Positions 27,298 to 36,172 of a DNA stretch of 64,000 nucleotides are shown in pieces (the first letter of the stretch is position 1; each line of letters starts with the position of its first letter). Below the pieces are notes generated by a model. It was not told where the DNA came from and did no database searches. It saw only the letters and a program-made list of their open reading frames with translations. Source of the stretch: an uncultured Roseobacter sp. (lineage in GTDB: Bacteria > Pseudomonadota > Alphaproteobacteria > Rhodobacterales > Rhodobacteraceae); assembly GCF_947492555.1 (NCBI RefSeq), contig NZ_CANLNE010000002.1, positions 425,501-489,500 of the forward strand, in the 5' to 3' direction. The position numbers and the translations under genes are program-made.

Positions 27298-29126
27298 AGA
27301 TATCAGACTGGATTGATGCCTTCCGGCCTGCGGAAGGCCCACCGCCACAGACGCTTGGCGCCTTCATGCGGTGGTGCCTGAGCGGGTCCTGGCCTGCGCT
27401 CTGGCTCGCCGCCTTCCTGTCTGCCGCCGCCGGGGCGATGGAGGCGGGCACCGCGTTGATCCTGGGCCTTGTCATTGATGCCACGGCGAGCGCTGGGCCA
27501 GAGGCGTTTTTTGACGGTCGGAACATCGGGATGATCGTTGCGGCGGTGGCGTTTTTCATGGTGGCACGGCCGATATTCTTTGGTCTCTCGGCCTCGGCCA
27601 ATGCGATCATCGTGCAGCCCAATGTGAACCCGCTGGTCCTGTCGCGGCTGCATCGCTGGACGCTGGGGCAGACGGTTGGGTTTTTCGACGATGATTTCGC
27701 AGGCCGGATCGCGCAGAAGCAGATGCAGGCAGCACGCGCTGTGACGGATGTGGTGTCGGAGGCGATCAACGTCGTCGCCTTTGCGCTGGCCTCGCTGGCC
27801 GGCTCGGTGCTGTTGCTGTTGGCGATTGATCTGCGGGTCGCGCTGGGGTTTGCCGTCTGGCTGGTGCTTTACTTCGCCATGATCAACTGGTTCCTGCCAC
27901 GCGTCCGCAAACGCTCCGCTGGTCGCGCAGGGGCCCGGGCGATGGTCTCGGGTCAGGTGGTGGACACGATCACCAACATCAAGACGGTCAAGCTTTTTGC
28001 CCATGCGGATCACGAAGACCGCGCCGCCCTTGGCGCGATGCAGACCTTTCGCGCGCGGGCTTTGGAATTCGGATACCTCGCCGCAGGGTTCCGGTTTTCG
28101 CTGATGACGCTGGCCGGGTTGCTGCCCGTGCTCCTGCTGGGGGGCACGATCCTGCTCTGGCAATCGGGGCAGGCGAGCCAGGGGGATATCGTGGCGGCAG
28201 GTGCAGTGGCCATCCGCATCGCGCAGATGACCGGTTGGGTCAGTTTCACGCTGATGGCGATCTACTCCAACATCGGCGAGATCGAAGACGGCATTCGCAC
28301 GCTAACCCCGCGCAATCGTGTCGAGGATGACCCCAATGCCAGCGCCTTACGGGTGCCTGACGGGCAGATCGTGCTGCGCGATATCGGCTTTGCCTACGGG
28401 CGGGACACCGGCGGCGTGCGGGACATCAATCTGACCATTAAGCCCGGCGAAAAGCTGGGGATCGTTGGCGCCTCCGGTGTGGGTAAATCGACGTTGGTGG
28501 CGCTGCTCTTGCGGCTCTACGATGCCGAAGAGGGTGCCATCGAGATCGATGGGCAGGACGTCACCGGCGTCACGCAGGAAAGCCTGCGCCGCAACATCGG
28601 GATGGTCACACAGGAAACGGCCATGTTTAATCGATCCGCGCTCGATAACATTATCTACGGGCGGCCTGACGCGGGTGAGGACGCGGTGATCGCGGCGGCG
28701 AAGAAGGCCGAAGCGCATGAATTCATCCTGGGGCTGGTCGATCACCGGGGGCGTACCGGCTACGAGGCGCATCTGGGCGAGCGGGGCGTGAAGCTTTCAG
28801 GCGGTCAGCGGCAACGGATTGCCCTGGCGCGCGCCATTCTCAAAGACGCACCCATTCTGGTGCTGGACGAAGCGACAAGCGCGCTGGACAGCGAGGTTGA
28901 GGCCGCGATTCAGACCGCACTTGAGCGGGTGATGGACGGCAAGACGGTTCTGGCCATCGCGCACCGCCTGTCGACGCTCACGGAAATGGACCGGATCATC
29001 GTCATGGATGACGGGCAGATCGTCGAGAATGGCAGCCACGAGGAATTGCTGGCCAAGGGTGGGCTCTACGCGCAGTATTGGGACCGGCAGTCGGGTGGGT
29101 TCATCCGGACGCAAGCGGCGGAATAG
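27294..29126 (+). CDS. ABC exporter half-transporter, subunit 2 (TMD-NBD)
   Basis: 610 residues, same domain order as the preceding gene, with Walker A GASGVGKST, LSGGQRQRI, LVLDEATSALDSE and AHRLST. Both subunits keep a complete set of ATPase residues, so neither nucleotide site looks degenerate, unlike many heterodimeric exporters. GTG 27294 overlaps the upstream stop (GTGA), which favours coupled translation at a fixed ratio. The two share blocks such as IINVVxFxLA-type helices and probably arose by duplication. Confidence 0.9.
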   Translation: MKISDWIDAFRPAEGPPPQTLGAFMRWCLSGSWPALWLAAFLSAAAGAMEAGTALILGLVIDATASAGPEAFFDGRNIGMIVAAVAFFMVARPIFFGLSASANAIIVQPNVNPLVLSRLHRWTLGQTVGFFDDDFAGRIAQKQMQAARAVTDVVSEAINVVAFALASLAGSVLLLLAIDLRVALGFAVWLVLYFAMINWFLPRVRKRSAGRAGARAMVSGQVVDTITNIKTVKLFAHADHEDRAALGAMQTFRARALEFGYLAAGFRFSLMTLAGLLPVLLLGGTILLWQSGQASQGDIVAAGAVAIRIAQMTGWVSFTLMAIYSNIGEIEDGIRTLTPRNRVEDDPNASALRVPDGQIVLRDIGFAYGRDTGGVRDINLTIKPGEKLGIVGASGVGKSTLVALLLRLYDAEEGAIEIDGQDVTGVTQESLRRNIGMVTQETAMFNRSALDNIIYGRPDAGEDAVIAAAKKAEAHEFILGLVDHRGRTGYEAHLGERGVKLSGGQRQRIALARAILKDAPILVLDEATSALDSEVEAAIQTALERVMDGKTVLAIAHRLSTLTEMDRIIVMDDGQIVENGSHEELLAKGGLYAQYWDRQSGGFIRTQAAE

Positions 29127-29166
29127 GGGCTTTTGCGCCGGTCGATCCTGCCGTAAGGCAGGCGGC

Positions 29167-30396
29167 ATGACGGAATTCGTAATCAAGCATCTGGGCGTTG
29201 AGGGAGATGGCGTGGCTAACGGCCCCCTCTTTGCGCCGCTGACCCTGCCGGGGGAGACTATCACGGGGCAGGTGCACGGGTCTGCCCTGCAGGATGTGAA
29301 GGTCCTGACCCCATCTGACCGTCGGGTCGCCCCTCCTTGCCGCCATTTCAAATCCTGTGGTGGCTGCCAGCTGCAGCATGCGGATGATGATTTTGTCGCC
29401 GCGTGGAAGGTCGATGTGGTGCGGCGTGCGCTGGAAGCCCAAGGGTTAGAGACTGTTTTAAGGCCGATCCAGACGTCGCCCGCTCAATCCCGCAGACGCG
29501 CCGGCTTTGCCGCGCGCCGCACCAAGAAGGGGGCCTTGGCCGGGTTCCATGGGCGGGCGTCGGATACCATTGTGGCCATTCCGGATTGTAAACTGGTGGC
29601 ACCGGAGGTGCTGAACGGGATGCAGGTGGCGGAAACGCTGGCCACCGCGGGGGCGAGCCGCAAAACGCCACTTTCCGTCATGGTCACGACAACCAAAACC
29701 GGCCTCGATGTGGCGGTCAGCAATGGCAAACCGCTGGACGGACCCTTGCGTCAGCACCTCGCAGCGATCTGCGACCAGATGGGGCTGGCGCGTCTGACGT
29801 GGGCGGATGAGGTTGTCGCCATGCGCACCCCGCCGGTCCATGCGCTGGACGGTATCGACATCACGCCGCCACCCGGTGCCTTTTTGCAGGCCACGGCCCA
29901 TGGAGAGGCGGCGCTGCTGGCCGCCGTGCGGGAGATCACCGAGGGCGCCACGCGGATCATTGATCTCTTTGCAGGATGCGGGACTTTCGCCTTGCCTCTG
30001 GCGCGGACCGCCGAGGTTCACGCCGTTGAAGGCGCGCCCGAGATGATTGCGGCGCTGGATCAGGGATGGCGCAAGGCGGATGGGTTGAAAACCGTCACGT
30101 CCGAGGCCCGCGACCTGTTCCGGCGGCCGCTCTTGCCGGATGAGATGCGCAAGGCGCAGGCGATCGTGCTGGACCCGCCACGCGCAGGGGCCGAGGCGCA
30201 GGTGGCTGAGTTGGCAAAGACAACGACACCCCGCATTGCCTATGTTTCCTGCAACCCGGTGAGTTTCGCCCGCGACGCCCAGGTTTTGGTAAACGCGGGC
30301 TTTACACTTGATTGGGTACAAGTGGTCGATCAATTCCGCTGGTCGGCCCATGTAGAGCTTGCCGCCAGCTTCACCGCCCCCCATATGCGCGGATAG
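29167..30396 (+). CDS. RNA (uracil-C5) methyltransferase, RlmC/RlmD-type
   Basis: Methylates a uridine in 23S rRNA in characterised relatives. The 409-residue product has a short TRAM-like N-terminus and iron-sulfur ligands C58-x5-C64-x2-C67 plus C141 (IPDCKLVAP). The SAM site is IDLFAGCGTFALPLA and the catalytic cysteine is C362 in YVSCNPVSFARD. ATG 29167 was chosen because upstream in-frame sequence lies inside the ABC gene. Which of the TrmA-family targets it modifies is uncertain. Confidence 0.88.
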   Translation: MTEFVIKHLGVEGDGVANGPLFAPLTLPGETITGQVHGSALQDVKVLTPSDRRVAPPCRHFKSCGGCQLQHADDDFVAAWKVDVVRRALEAQGLETVLRPIQTSPAQSRRRAGFAARRTKKGALAGFHGRASDTIVAIPDCKLVAPEVLNGMQVAETLATAGASRKTPLSVMVTTTKTGLDVAVSNGKPLDGPLRQHLAAICDQMGLARLTWADEVVAMRTPPVHALDGIDITPPPGAFLQATAHGEAALLAAVREITEGATRIIDLFAGCGTFALPLARTAEVHAVEGAPEMIAALDQGWRKADGLKTVTSEARDLFRRPLLPDEMRKAQAIVLDPPRAGAEAQVAELAKTTTPRIAYVSCNPVSFARDAQVLVNAGFTLDWVQVVDQFRWSAHVELAASFTAPHMRG

Positions 30397-30413
30397 CTCT
30401 TGAGGAGAGATCG

Positions 30414-31193
30414 ATGACGGTGCGCGAAAAACTGGATGTCTGGCTGGATCAGACCTGGGTGATCAACCTTGTGATGGGGGTGATCATTTTCAACGCGATT
30501 CTGCTGGGGATGGAAACGTCACCGACCCTGATGGCGCAGGCGGGCACGTTGATCGTTGCGCTGGATACGGTCTGTCTGGGGTTTTTCATCGCGGAACTGC
30601 TGTTGAAGATTTTCGCGCGGGGGAAACGGTTTTTCAAAAGCGGCTGGAACCTCTTTGATTTTGCCATTGTCACCGCGGCGCTGATTCCGGGCTCACAAAC
30701 CATGTCGGTGCTGCGCGCCCTGCGGATTTTGCGGGTGCTGCGGGTCATCTCGGTGGCGCCGCGCCTGCGCCGCGTGGTCGAGGGGTTTGTCACTGCGCTG
30801 CCGGGCATGGCGAGCGTCTTCGTGCTGATGGCGATCATTTTCTACATCGGTGCGGTGATCGCGACCAAGCTCTTTGCCGCCAGTTTCCCCGACTGGTTCG
30901 GCTCGCTGGCGCTAAGCGGGTATACCCTGTTCCAGATCATGACGTTGGAAAGCTGGTCCATGGGAATCGTGCGCCCGGTCATGGAAGTCTACCCCTACGC
31001 ATGGGTGTTTTTCGTGCCCTTCATCATGATCACGACCTTCGCCGTGGTGAACCTGCTCGTGGGTCTGATCGTGAACTCCATGCAGGACGCGCATCAGGAA
31101 GAGGCGGGCGCGGTGACCGATGCCTACCGTGACGAAGTGCTCACCCGTTTGATTGCAATCGAAAAACAACTGGCGAAAAAATCGGACACCTGA
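30414..31193 (+). CDS. Voltage-gated sodium channel of the BacNav (NaChBac/NavAb) family
   Basis: 259 residues, one six-helix channel subunit that forms a tetramer. The S4 sensor has R101, R104, R107 and R110 spaced every third residue (VLRALRILRVLRV). The selectivity filter TLESWSM (177-183, E179) is the sodium-type filter and identical to that of NavAb. A helical tail (about 225-259) can form the tetramer coiled coil. ATG 30414 follows GGAG at good spacing. Marine roseobacters are a known source of such channels; the cellular role is not established. Confidence 0.93.
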   Translation: MTVREKLDVWLDQTWVINLVMGVIIFNAILLGMETSPTLMAQAGTLIVALDTVCLGFFIAELLLKIFARGKRFFKSGWNLFDFAIVTAALIPGSQTMSVLRALRILRVLRVISVAPRLRRVVEGFVTALPGMASVFVLMAIIFYIGAVIATKLFAASFPDWFGSLALSGYTLFQIMTLESWSMGIVRPVMEVYPYAWVFFVPFIMITTFAVVNLLVGLIVNSMQDAHQEEAGAVTDAYRDEVLTRLIAIEKQLAKKSDT

Positions 31194-31279
31194 CAAATTT
31201 GTGAGGTGGTTTAACCGATTTTCCATGATAACCGTGCCACAAGAGCAGAATGTCGAAAAGACAAACGGGACAGCAGAAA

Positions 31280-31780
31280 ATGCGTCGCAGAGATTTGATG
31301 ATCACAACGGCCGCCGCGGTGGCGTTGGGGGGCTGTGCAGGCAGTTCAAAGTTTCGCCGGTATGATGGGCCGGAGGTCACATATGTCGTGGTCAACAAAG
31401 GCCAGCGTCGGATGCATCTTTTGCATCACGATGCGCTGCTGAAAAGCTATGATATCAATCTGGGATTTGCACCGATTGGTCACAAGCAGGTCGAAGGCGA
31501 CGGCAAAACACCGGAAGGTGTCTACCGCATTGATCGCCGCAATCCGAACTCTCAGTTTCACCTGTCATTGGGGATCTCTTACCCGAATGTAAATGATGTC
31601 GCCCTGGCCAAGGCCATGGGGAAATCTCCGGGGGGTGACATCTTTATCCACGGTCAGAAAAACCCGTTCAGGCGAGACGACAAGGATTGGACCTGGGGAT
31701 GTATCTCCGTCACCAACGATGAGATGGAAGAGATTTATGCGATGGTGCGTGATAACACGCTGATCTCTCTGAACGCCTGA
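31280..31780 (+). CDS. L,D-transpeptidase family lipoprotein
   Basis: 166 residues. A twin-arginine-like start (RRRDLM) and a hydrophobic stretch end at the lipobox ALGGC (C19), so it is probably a lipid-anchored periplasmic protein. The YkuD catalytic signature is HGQ ... WGCISVTN, with the nucleophilic Cys. Such enzymes cross-link peptidoglycan or attach proteins to it. ATG 31250 (10 more residues) is an alternative; neither start has a strong ribosome site. A second transpeptidase lies 0.7 kb downstream. Confidence 0.85.
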   Translation: MRRRDLMITTAAAVALGGCAGSSKFRRYDGPEVTYVVVNKGQRRMHLLHHDALLKSYDINLGFAPIGHKQVEGDGKTPEGVYRIDRRNPNSQFHLSLGISYPNVNDVALAKAMGKSPGGDIFIHGQKNPFRRDDKDWTWGCISVTNDEMEEIYAMVRDNTLISLNA

Positions 31781-31783
31781 CGA

Positions 31784-32311
31784 TCAGACCGGGCCGGCAC
31801 CGGGAATCGTACTGCCGGTGACCAGCGTCCACCAGATTTTGCCATTGTTTTCCTGAAACCACGAAAACCCCATCTGGGTCGCATCCGGCGACAGGATCAC
31901 GCGGCGCGTATCTGGCTTTTCCATCCAGGCCGCCAGTGTTTCCAGTTCGGATTCATATGTCTCTGAGATGTTCTCGCCGATGAGAACGCCGGGGTATCCC
32001 ACGCGCTGCACCCGATCAATTGGCGAGGATCCATCAGAGCCAAAATGCCATGGACGATTTTGGATGGACATGTCGCGGGAATGGGTCGCGGCGGCCGCAT
32101 TCAGCTTGGGATCAAGTTCGAGGGGGGTCTGCCCCGAGGCGCTGCGCAGCGCGTTCACGGAGTCCAACATGCGAAATTGGATTTTGCCCGTATCCCCGCG
32201 ACCGATTCGGTAAAGTTGGGGTGCATCCGCGCCACCGGTGACGACCGGCCCGGGCGCGCAGGCCGCCAATGTTAACCCCAGCACGAGAAAAATCGAAATC
32301 AGGCGGATCAT
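31784..32311 (-). CDS. CAP-domain (SCP/PR1-like) lipoprotein
   Basis: 175 residues. Signal peptide with lipobox LAAC (C18). The rest is a CAP fold: LDSVNALRSASGQTPLELDP, AATHSRDM, and a C-terminal MGFSWFQ...WWTLVTG strand. Bacterial CAP proteins are extracytoplasmic and of mostly unknown activity. It is convergent with the first L,D-transpeptidase (3 bases apart) and divergent from the second, suggesting an envelope role (inference). Confidence 0.87.
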   Translation of the reverse strand: MIRLISIFLVLGLTLAACAPGPVVTGGADAPQLYRIGRGDTGKIQFRMLDSVNALRSASGQTPLELDPKLNAAAATHSRDMSIQNRPWHFGSDGSSPIDRVQRVGYPGVLIGENISETYESELETLAAWMEKPDTRRVILSPDATQMGFSWFQENNGKIWWTLVTGSTIPGAGPV

Positions 32312-32476
32312 TTTGCACTCCTTAAGCGTTGCTTTACCGCATATCTTGCAATGCGTTGTAATTCAAACGCACATCAGGGCATGAAGTTCAGATGACAAGT
32401 GTTTGATTTGCGACTGCGACTTTCGCGCAATAAACTGCGCGGAATTTCTTGTCTTTCGTGCATATGGAGGCATCCG

Positions 32477-33088
32477 ATGTCTGTTAAACGTTTCAAATCC
32501 CCAAGCCGCCGGTCCTTCCTGGCTGGCAGCGCAGCCATGTTGGCCACGCCTGCGATTGCGCAGGACGCCTCTTCCGTGAATTCAGCTGCGACCACGCAGG
32601 GCGAGCGCGATCTGAGCGAGGTTGTGCGCCGGAATATTTCCAGCTTTCGCACACTGGACTGGCGCCCCTATTTCTCCAACCTGAAAAACGGTGCCGTATT
32701 GGTGGATATCGATAGTCGCGCCCTGCATTACTGGGCCGAAGATGAAAGCTTCTACAAGCTGTATCCGTCAAGTGTCCCGCTGACCGAGGAGTTAACGCGG
32801 CGCGGGCGCACGAAAATCGTGCGCAAAGTCGAGGGCCCCAGCTGGCGGCCGACACCATCCATGCTGAAGCGCAATCCGGAATGGCCGGAGTACATTGGCC
32901 CCGGTCCCGATAACCCGATGGGAACACACGCACTTTACCTCAGCTGGACCTATTACCGTATCCACGGAACGCACGATACACGCAAAATCGGGCGGCAATC
33001 CTCGAACGGCTGCATCGGTCTTTACAACGAGCATATCGCCGAGCTTTTCGGGCTGACCAAGGTCGGTACGCAAGTGTTGCTAATTTGA
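32477..33088 (+). CDS. L,D-transpeptidase, Tat-type signal
   Basis: 203 residues. The start SRRSFLAGSAAMLATPAIA is a twin-arginine-style signal with an AIA-QD cleavage site. The YkuD domain ends in HGT ... SSNGCIGLYNEH with the catalytic Cys. It has no lipobox, unlike the paralogue at 31280, so one enzyme may be soluble and one anchored. ATG 32477 is preceded by GGAGG (32466-32470). Confidence 0.9.
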   Translation: MSVKRFKSPSRRSFLAGSAAMLATPAIAQDASSVNSAATTQGERDLSEVVRRNISSFRTLDWRPYFSNLKNGAVLVDIDSRALHYWAEDESFYKLYPSSVPLTEELTRRGRTKIVRKVEGPSWRPTPSMLKRNPEWPEYIGPGPDNPMGTHALYLSWTYYRIHGTHDTRKIGRQSSNGCIGLYNEHIAELFGLTKVGTQVLLI

Positions 33089-33228
33089 CGACATTAACCT
33101 TGATCTGTTGGGCGGCGGGGGAATCCAGTTTGCAAACATCACGTTATGATGCTTTACCAACAATCACGAGGTAAGTCTTGGGTGCGTGCTATCGCTTTGC
33201 GTGGCTCGCCGATTCTGGAGGTTATGAT

Positions 33229-33405
33229 ATGAAAAAACTCGTTCTCGCCGCTGCTCTGACAGCCGCCGCATCGACAGCATACGCAGGTTCGCTTGCAGAG
33301 CCAGTCGTTGAAGCACCAGTTGTGGTTCAAGAAGCAGAAAGCTCGTCTTCCGGCGTTCTTCTGCCGATCCTGCTTCTGATCATTGTTGCTGCTGCCATTT
33401 CCTAA
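33229..33405 (+). CDS. Small exported protein with C-terminal membrane segment
   Basis: 58 residues: signal peptide MKKLVLAAALTAAASTAYAG (AYA-G cleavage near 19-20), a short acidic stretch rich in E and V, a Ser cluster (ESSSSG), then a hydrophobic helix (GVLLPILLLIIVAAAIS) to the end. GGAGG (33217-33221) lies 7 bases before ATG 33229, and a strong terminator follows. It is monocistronic. No function is recognised; the layout (cleaved signal, acidic linker, tail anchor) suggests a small membrane-anchored periplasmic peptide. Confidence 0.85.
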   Translation: MKKLVLAAALTAAASTAYAGSLAEPVVEAPVVVQEAESSSSGVLLPILLLIIVAAAIS

Positions 33406-33428
33406 TCGGAAATTCAGTACTGCAGTTT

Positions 33429-33460
33429 AAAAAGGCGGTGTGTTTTGCACCGCCTTTTTT
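33429..33460 (+). terminator. Rho-independent terminator after the small membrane protein
   Basis: GGCGGTG (33434-33440), loop TGTTTTG, CACCGCC (33448-33454), extended by A's pairing with a run of six T's (33455-33460). The A-tract on the 5' side makes it usable in both directions, so it may also stop hemH transcription from the minus strand. Confidence 0.93.
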
Positions 33461-33485
33461 ACGTTTAAAAGGTGATGTGACGACG

Positions 33486-34556
33486 TCAGTCGATCCATCC
33501 CTTGAGATTGTCATCGATCACATTCGACAGAGCTTCGATATGGGCCCGGTCATCGTTGAGGCAGGGAATATAGGTGAAGGTTTCGCCCCCCGCTTCCTCA
33601 AAGCTCTCCTTGATCTCTTCATTGATCTCTTCGAGCGTCTCGATGCAGTCAGCTGAAAATGCAGGAGCACAGACTGCGATATTCTTCTTGCCCGCTTCCG
33701 CCAGACGCGCGACCTCTTCGACGGTGTAGGGCTGCAGCCACTCTTCGGGGCCGAACTTCGACTGGAATGTCGTTGTGATTTCAGTGTCTTTCCAGCCAAG
33801 ACGTTCCTTGAGAAGCCGTGTCGTCTTCTGGCATTGGCAGTGGTAGGGGTCACCCTCCATCAGATAGCGGATGGGCACCCCGTGATAGGAACAGACCAGG
33901 ATATCGGGCCTCTTTTCCATGTGGCCATAGGCCCGCTCAATCGATTGCGCCAGCGCTTCGATGTAGTCGGTTCGGTCGAAATAGGGCTCCACGGTGCGGG
34001 TCACCGGCTGCCACTTTTCATAGGTCAGCGCGCGAAAGAATTCGTCGTTTGCCGTGGCCGACGTGGCCCCCGCGTAGTGCGGATAGAGCGGGAAAAACAG
34101 GATTTTCCGACATCCCGCCGCAGTCATGGCGGCCACCTTTGACCGGGTCGACGGGTTGCCGTAGCGCATGCAGAAATCCACCATCACTTCGTCACCGTGG
34201 CGCTTGTGCATTTCGGCGGTGATCTTGGCGGCTTGCGCCTTGGTGATGGTCATCAACGGGCTTTCACCCTCTGCCTCGTTCCAGATGGATTTATAGGCGG
34301 CGCCGCTGGAAAACGGACGTTTCGACAGGATGATCAACTGCAAAAGCGGTTGCCAGATCCACGGGCTGTAGTCGATCACCCGGCGGTCGGACAGGAATTC
34401 GTTCAGATAGCGGCGCATCGACCAATAATCGTAATTGTCCGGCGTGCCGAGATTCGCAAGCAGAATGCCCACCTTGGGTGTTGCGACCTCGGGATGGTCG
34501 TCTTTGGCATGTGCCGGGCGCACGGTCACGGGCGCGGAGGCGCGGCTGTCCAGCAT
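33486..34556 (-). CDS. hemH: Ferrochelatase
   Basis: Inserts iron into protoporphyrin IX, the last step of heme synthesis. The 356-residue product contains ILLANLGTPDN, the SYHGVP catalytic-His region and CQCQKTTRLL. I start at ATG 34556 (MLDSRAS), which has AAGGA 7 bases upstream. The longer form starts at GTG 34577 without a ribosome site. Heme-related hemW is elsewhere in the window (5.5 kb). Confidence 0.95.
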   Translation of the reverse strand: MLDSRASAPVTVRPAHAKDDHPEVATPKVGILLANLGTPDNYDYWSMRRYLNEFLSDRRVIDYSPWIWQPLLQLIILSKRPFSSGAAYKSIWNEAEGESPLMTITKAQAAKITAEMHKRHGDEVMVDFCMRYGNPSTRSKVAAMTAAGCRKILFFPLYPHYAGATSATANDEFFRALTYEKWQPVTRTVEPYFDRTDYIEALAQSIERAYGHMEKRPDILVCSYHGVPIRYLMEGDPYHCQCQKTTRLLKERLGWKDTEITTTFQSKFGPEEWLQPYTVEEVARLAEAGKKNIAVCAPAFSADCIETLEEINEEIKESFEEAGGETFTYIPCLNDDRAHIEALSNVIDDNLKGWID

Positions 34557-34611
34557 GATATGGTCCTTGTGCAGCACGTATGCGCCTCAGATAGACAGTT
34601 TTACGCGGGCG

Positions 34612-35424
34612 TCAATCGCGCAGGGGGGTTTCAGGTACTGCCAGAGCATCCGCCAGACGCTGGCGGGCGGAGCCGGGGCGCAGCGGTTTTTGCTGGCTTT
34701 CATCCGGGGCCCATCCGGTCAGGAACACCATTTCGAACGTGGCCGGGATACGACCCTCACCCGTGGCGTAATGCGCAGTATAGAGCCGCGACGTCTCTTC
34801 AAAAAGCGCCCGGCGCGTCGGTGTACGGTGCCGGTCGTGCAGCACGTTGCTTTCCCCCATCGCCCGCAGATCCCGCATCAGGTGCCAGGCGTCGCGGTAT
34901 TCCACCGTCAGGGTGAGACTATCTGCCACGGGCAGGGCGAGGCCTGCGCGCTGCAGCAAGGCCCCCAGATCGCGGATTTCCCCCATGGGTGCGATGCGTG
35001 GTGACAGCCCGCCGGTCAGCGCGATTTCCGCCTGACCAAGACAGCTGCGCAATTGCTCAAGTGTTTGCCCGCCCAGGCTTGCCACGATCAACATGCCATC
35101 CGGTTTCAGCGCGCGACGGCATTGGATCAGCTGGCCCACCGGGTCGTTTGCCCAATGCAGCCCCATCGCGTGGATGACCAGATCGTGGGCGGCTTCGGAT
35201 AAATCCAGTCGATCACTGTCTGCGCAGATCTCCGCATTCGGCAGTCGTGGCATCCAGACTTGCGGGAAAGGCGTCACAACAGCGGGCGTTGTAAACGACC
35301 TGTTAACCATCATGAGGCGATCCTGCACTTCGTCCGCCGCGGCCTCTTGCAGAAAGAGCGCGTCGGCGCGCGCACGGTGTCGCTGCAACGCAGGGATGTC
35401 GGTCAGGGTTTTAGGGCCAGTCAT
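34612..35424 (-). CDS. SAM-dependent methyltransferase, BioC/NDUFAF5-like
   Basis: 270 residues starting MTGPKTLTDIPALQRHRARA. The middle has HDLVIHAMGLHWANDP and LIQCRRALKPDGMLIVASLGG, the class I methyltransferase core as in BioC and in the mitochondrial complex I assembly factor NDUFAF5. The first glycine-rich SAM loop is weak or missing, so enzymatic activity is not certain. Starts 15 bases from the divergent comF start. Confidence 0.75.
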   Translation of the reverse strand: MTGPKTLTDIPALQRHRARADALFLQEAAADEVQDRLMMVNRSFTTPAVVTPFPQVWMPRLPNAEICADSDRLDLSEAAHDLVIHAMGLHWANDPVGQLIQCRRALKPDGMLIVASLGGQTLEQLRSCLGQAEIALTGGLSPRIAPMGEIRDLGALLQRAGLALPVADSLTLTVEYRDAWHLMRDLRAMGESNVLHDRHRTPTRRALFEETSRLYTAHYATGEGRIPATFEMVFLTGWAPDESQQKPLRPGSARQRLADALAVPETPLRD

Positions 35425-35439
35425 GAAGGGGACAATAGG

Positions 35440-36171
35440 GTGGCGGAACTGAGTTTTCAAACAGCGGTCTCGATGATCTATCCGCCACGGTGCCTGGGCT
35501 GTGGCGGCAAGGTGCTGAGCGACTTTGGTCTTTGCGGGACCTGTTGGCGCGATACCCTTTTTATCGGCGGTTCGATTTGTGATTGCTGCGGGACGCCGCT
35601 GCCGGGGGAGGATCATTCGGATACACTTAAATGTGATGACTGCATGCGCACGCCGCGCCCCTGGAAACAGGGTCGGTCAGCGTTGATCTACAAGGATAAC
35701 GGCAGGCGGCTGGTGCTGGGCCTGAAGCACGGCGACCGGCAGGAGATCGCAAAGCCTGCGGCACAGTGGATGGCGCAGGCAATGGCGGATTTGCCCAAGG
35801 ACAATATGATCATCGCCCCCGTGCCGCTGCATTGGACGCGGATGATCAAGCGACGCTACAACCAGTCTGCACTTTTGGCCCAAGCCCTTGCAAAAAATGT
35901 AGGATTACCCGTTTGTCCGGACCTTTTGCAGCGGCAAAAACGTACGCTGCCGATGGAAGGTATGACGCGGGAAGTACGGTTCTCATCCGTCAAGGGTGCG
36001 ATCTCGGTGCATCCACGGCGCAGGCACCGGCTGGTATCGCGTCCGGTGCTGATCGTTGATGATGTGTTCACCTCCGGGGCGACGCTTTCGGCGGCTGCGG
36101 ATGCCTGCCTTGCAGCAGGGTCAGGGCCGGTATACGTCGTAACACTGGCACGCGTGGTCAAGGATGCCTAA
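35440..36171 (+). CDS. comF: ComF-type phosphoribosyltransferase
   Basis: 243 residues. The N-terminal zinc-finger has C-x2-C pairs (CLGCGG, CGTC, CDCCG, CDDC) and the C-terminal phosphoribosyltransferase has the PRPP-binding motif VLIVDDVFTSGATL. ComF is a competence helper in naturally transformable bacteria, but homologues are widespread and often of unknown role. GTG 35440 follows AAGGGGA (35426-35432) at 7 bases. It precedes a grxC-nitrilase-marR run. Confidence 0.88.
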   Translation: MAELSFQTAVSMIYPPRCLGCGGKVLSDFGLCGTCWRDTLFIGGSICDCCGTPLPGEDHSDTLKCDDCMRTPRPWKQGRSALIYKDNGRRLVLGLKHGDRQEIAKPAAQWMAQAMADLPKDNMIIAPVPLHWTRMIKRRYNQSALLAQALAKNVGLPVCPDLLQRQKRTLPMEGMTREVRFSSVKGAISVHPRRRHRLVSRPVLIVDDVFTSGATLSAAADACLAAGSGPVYVVTLARVVKDA

Positions 36172-36172
36172 G

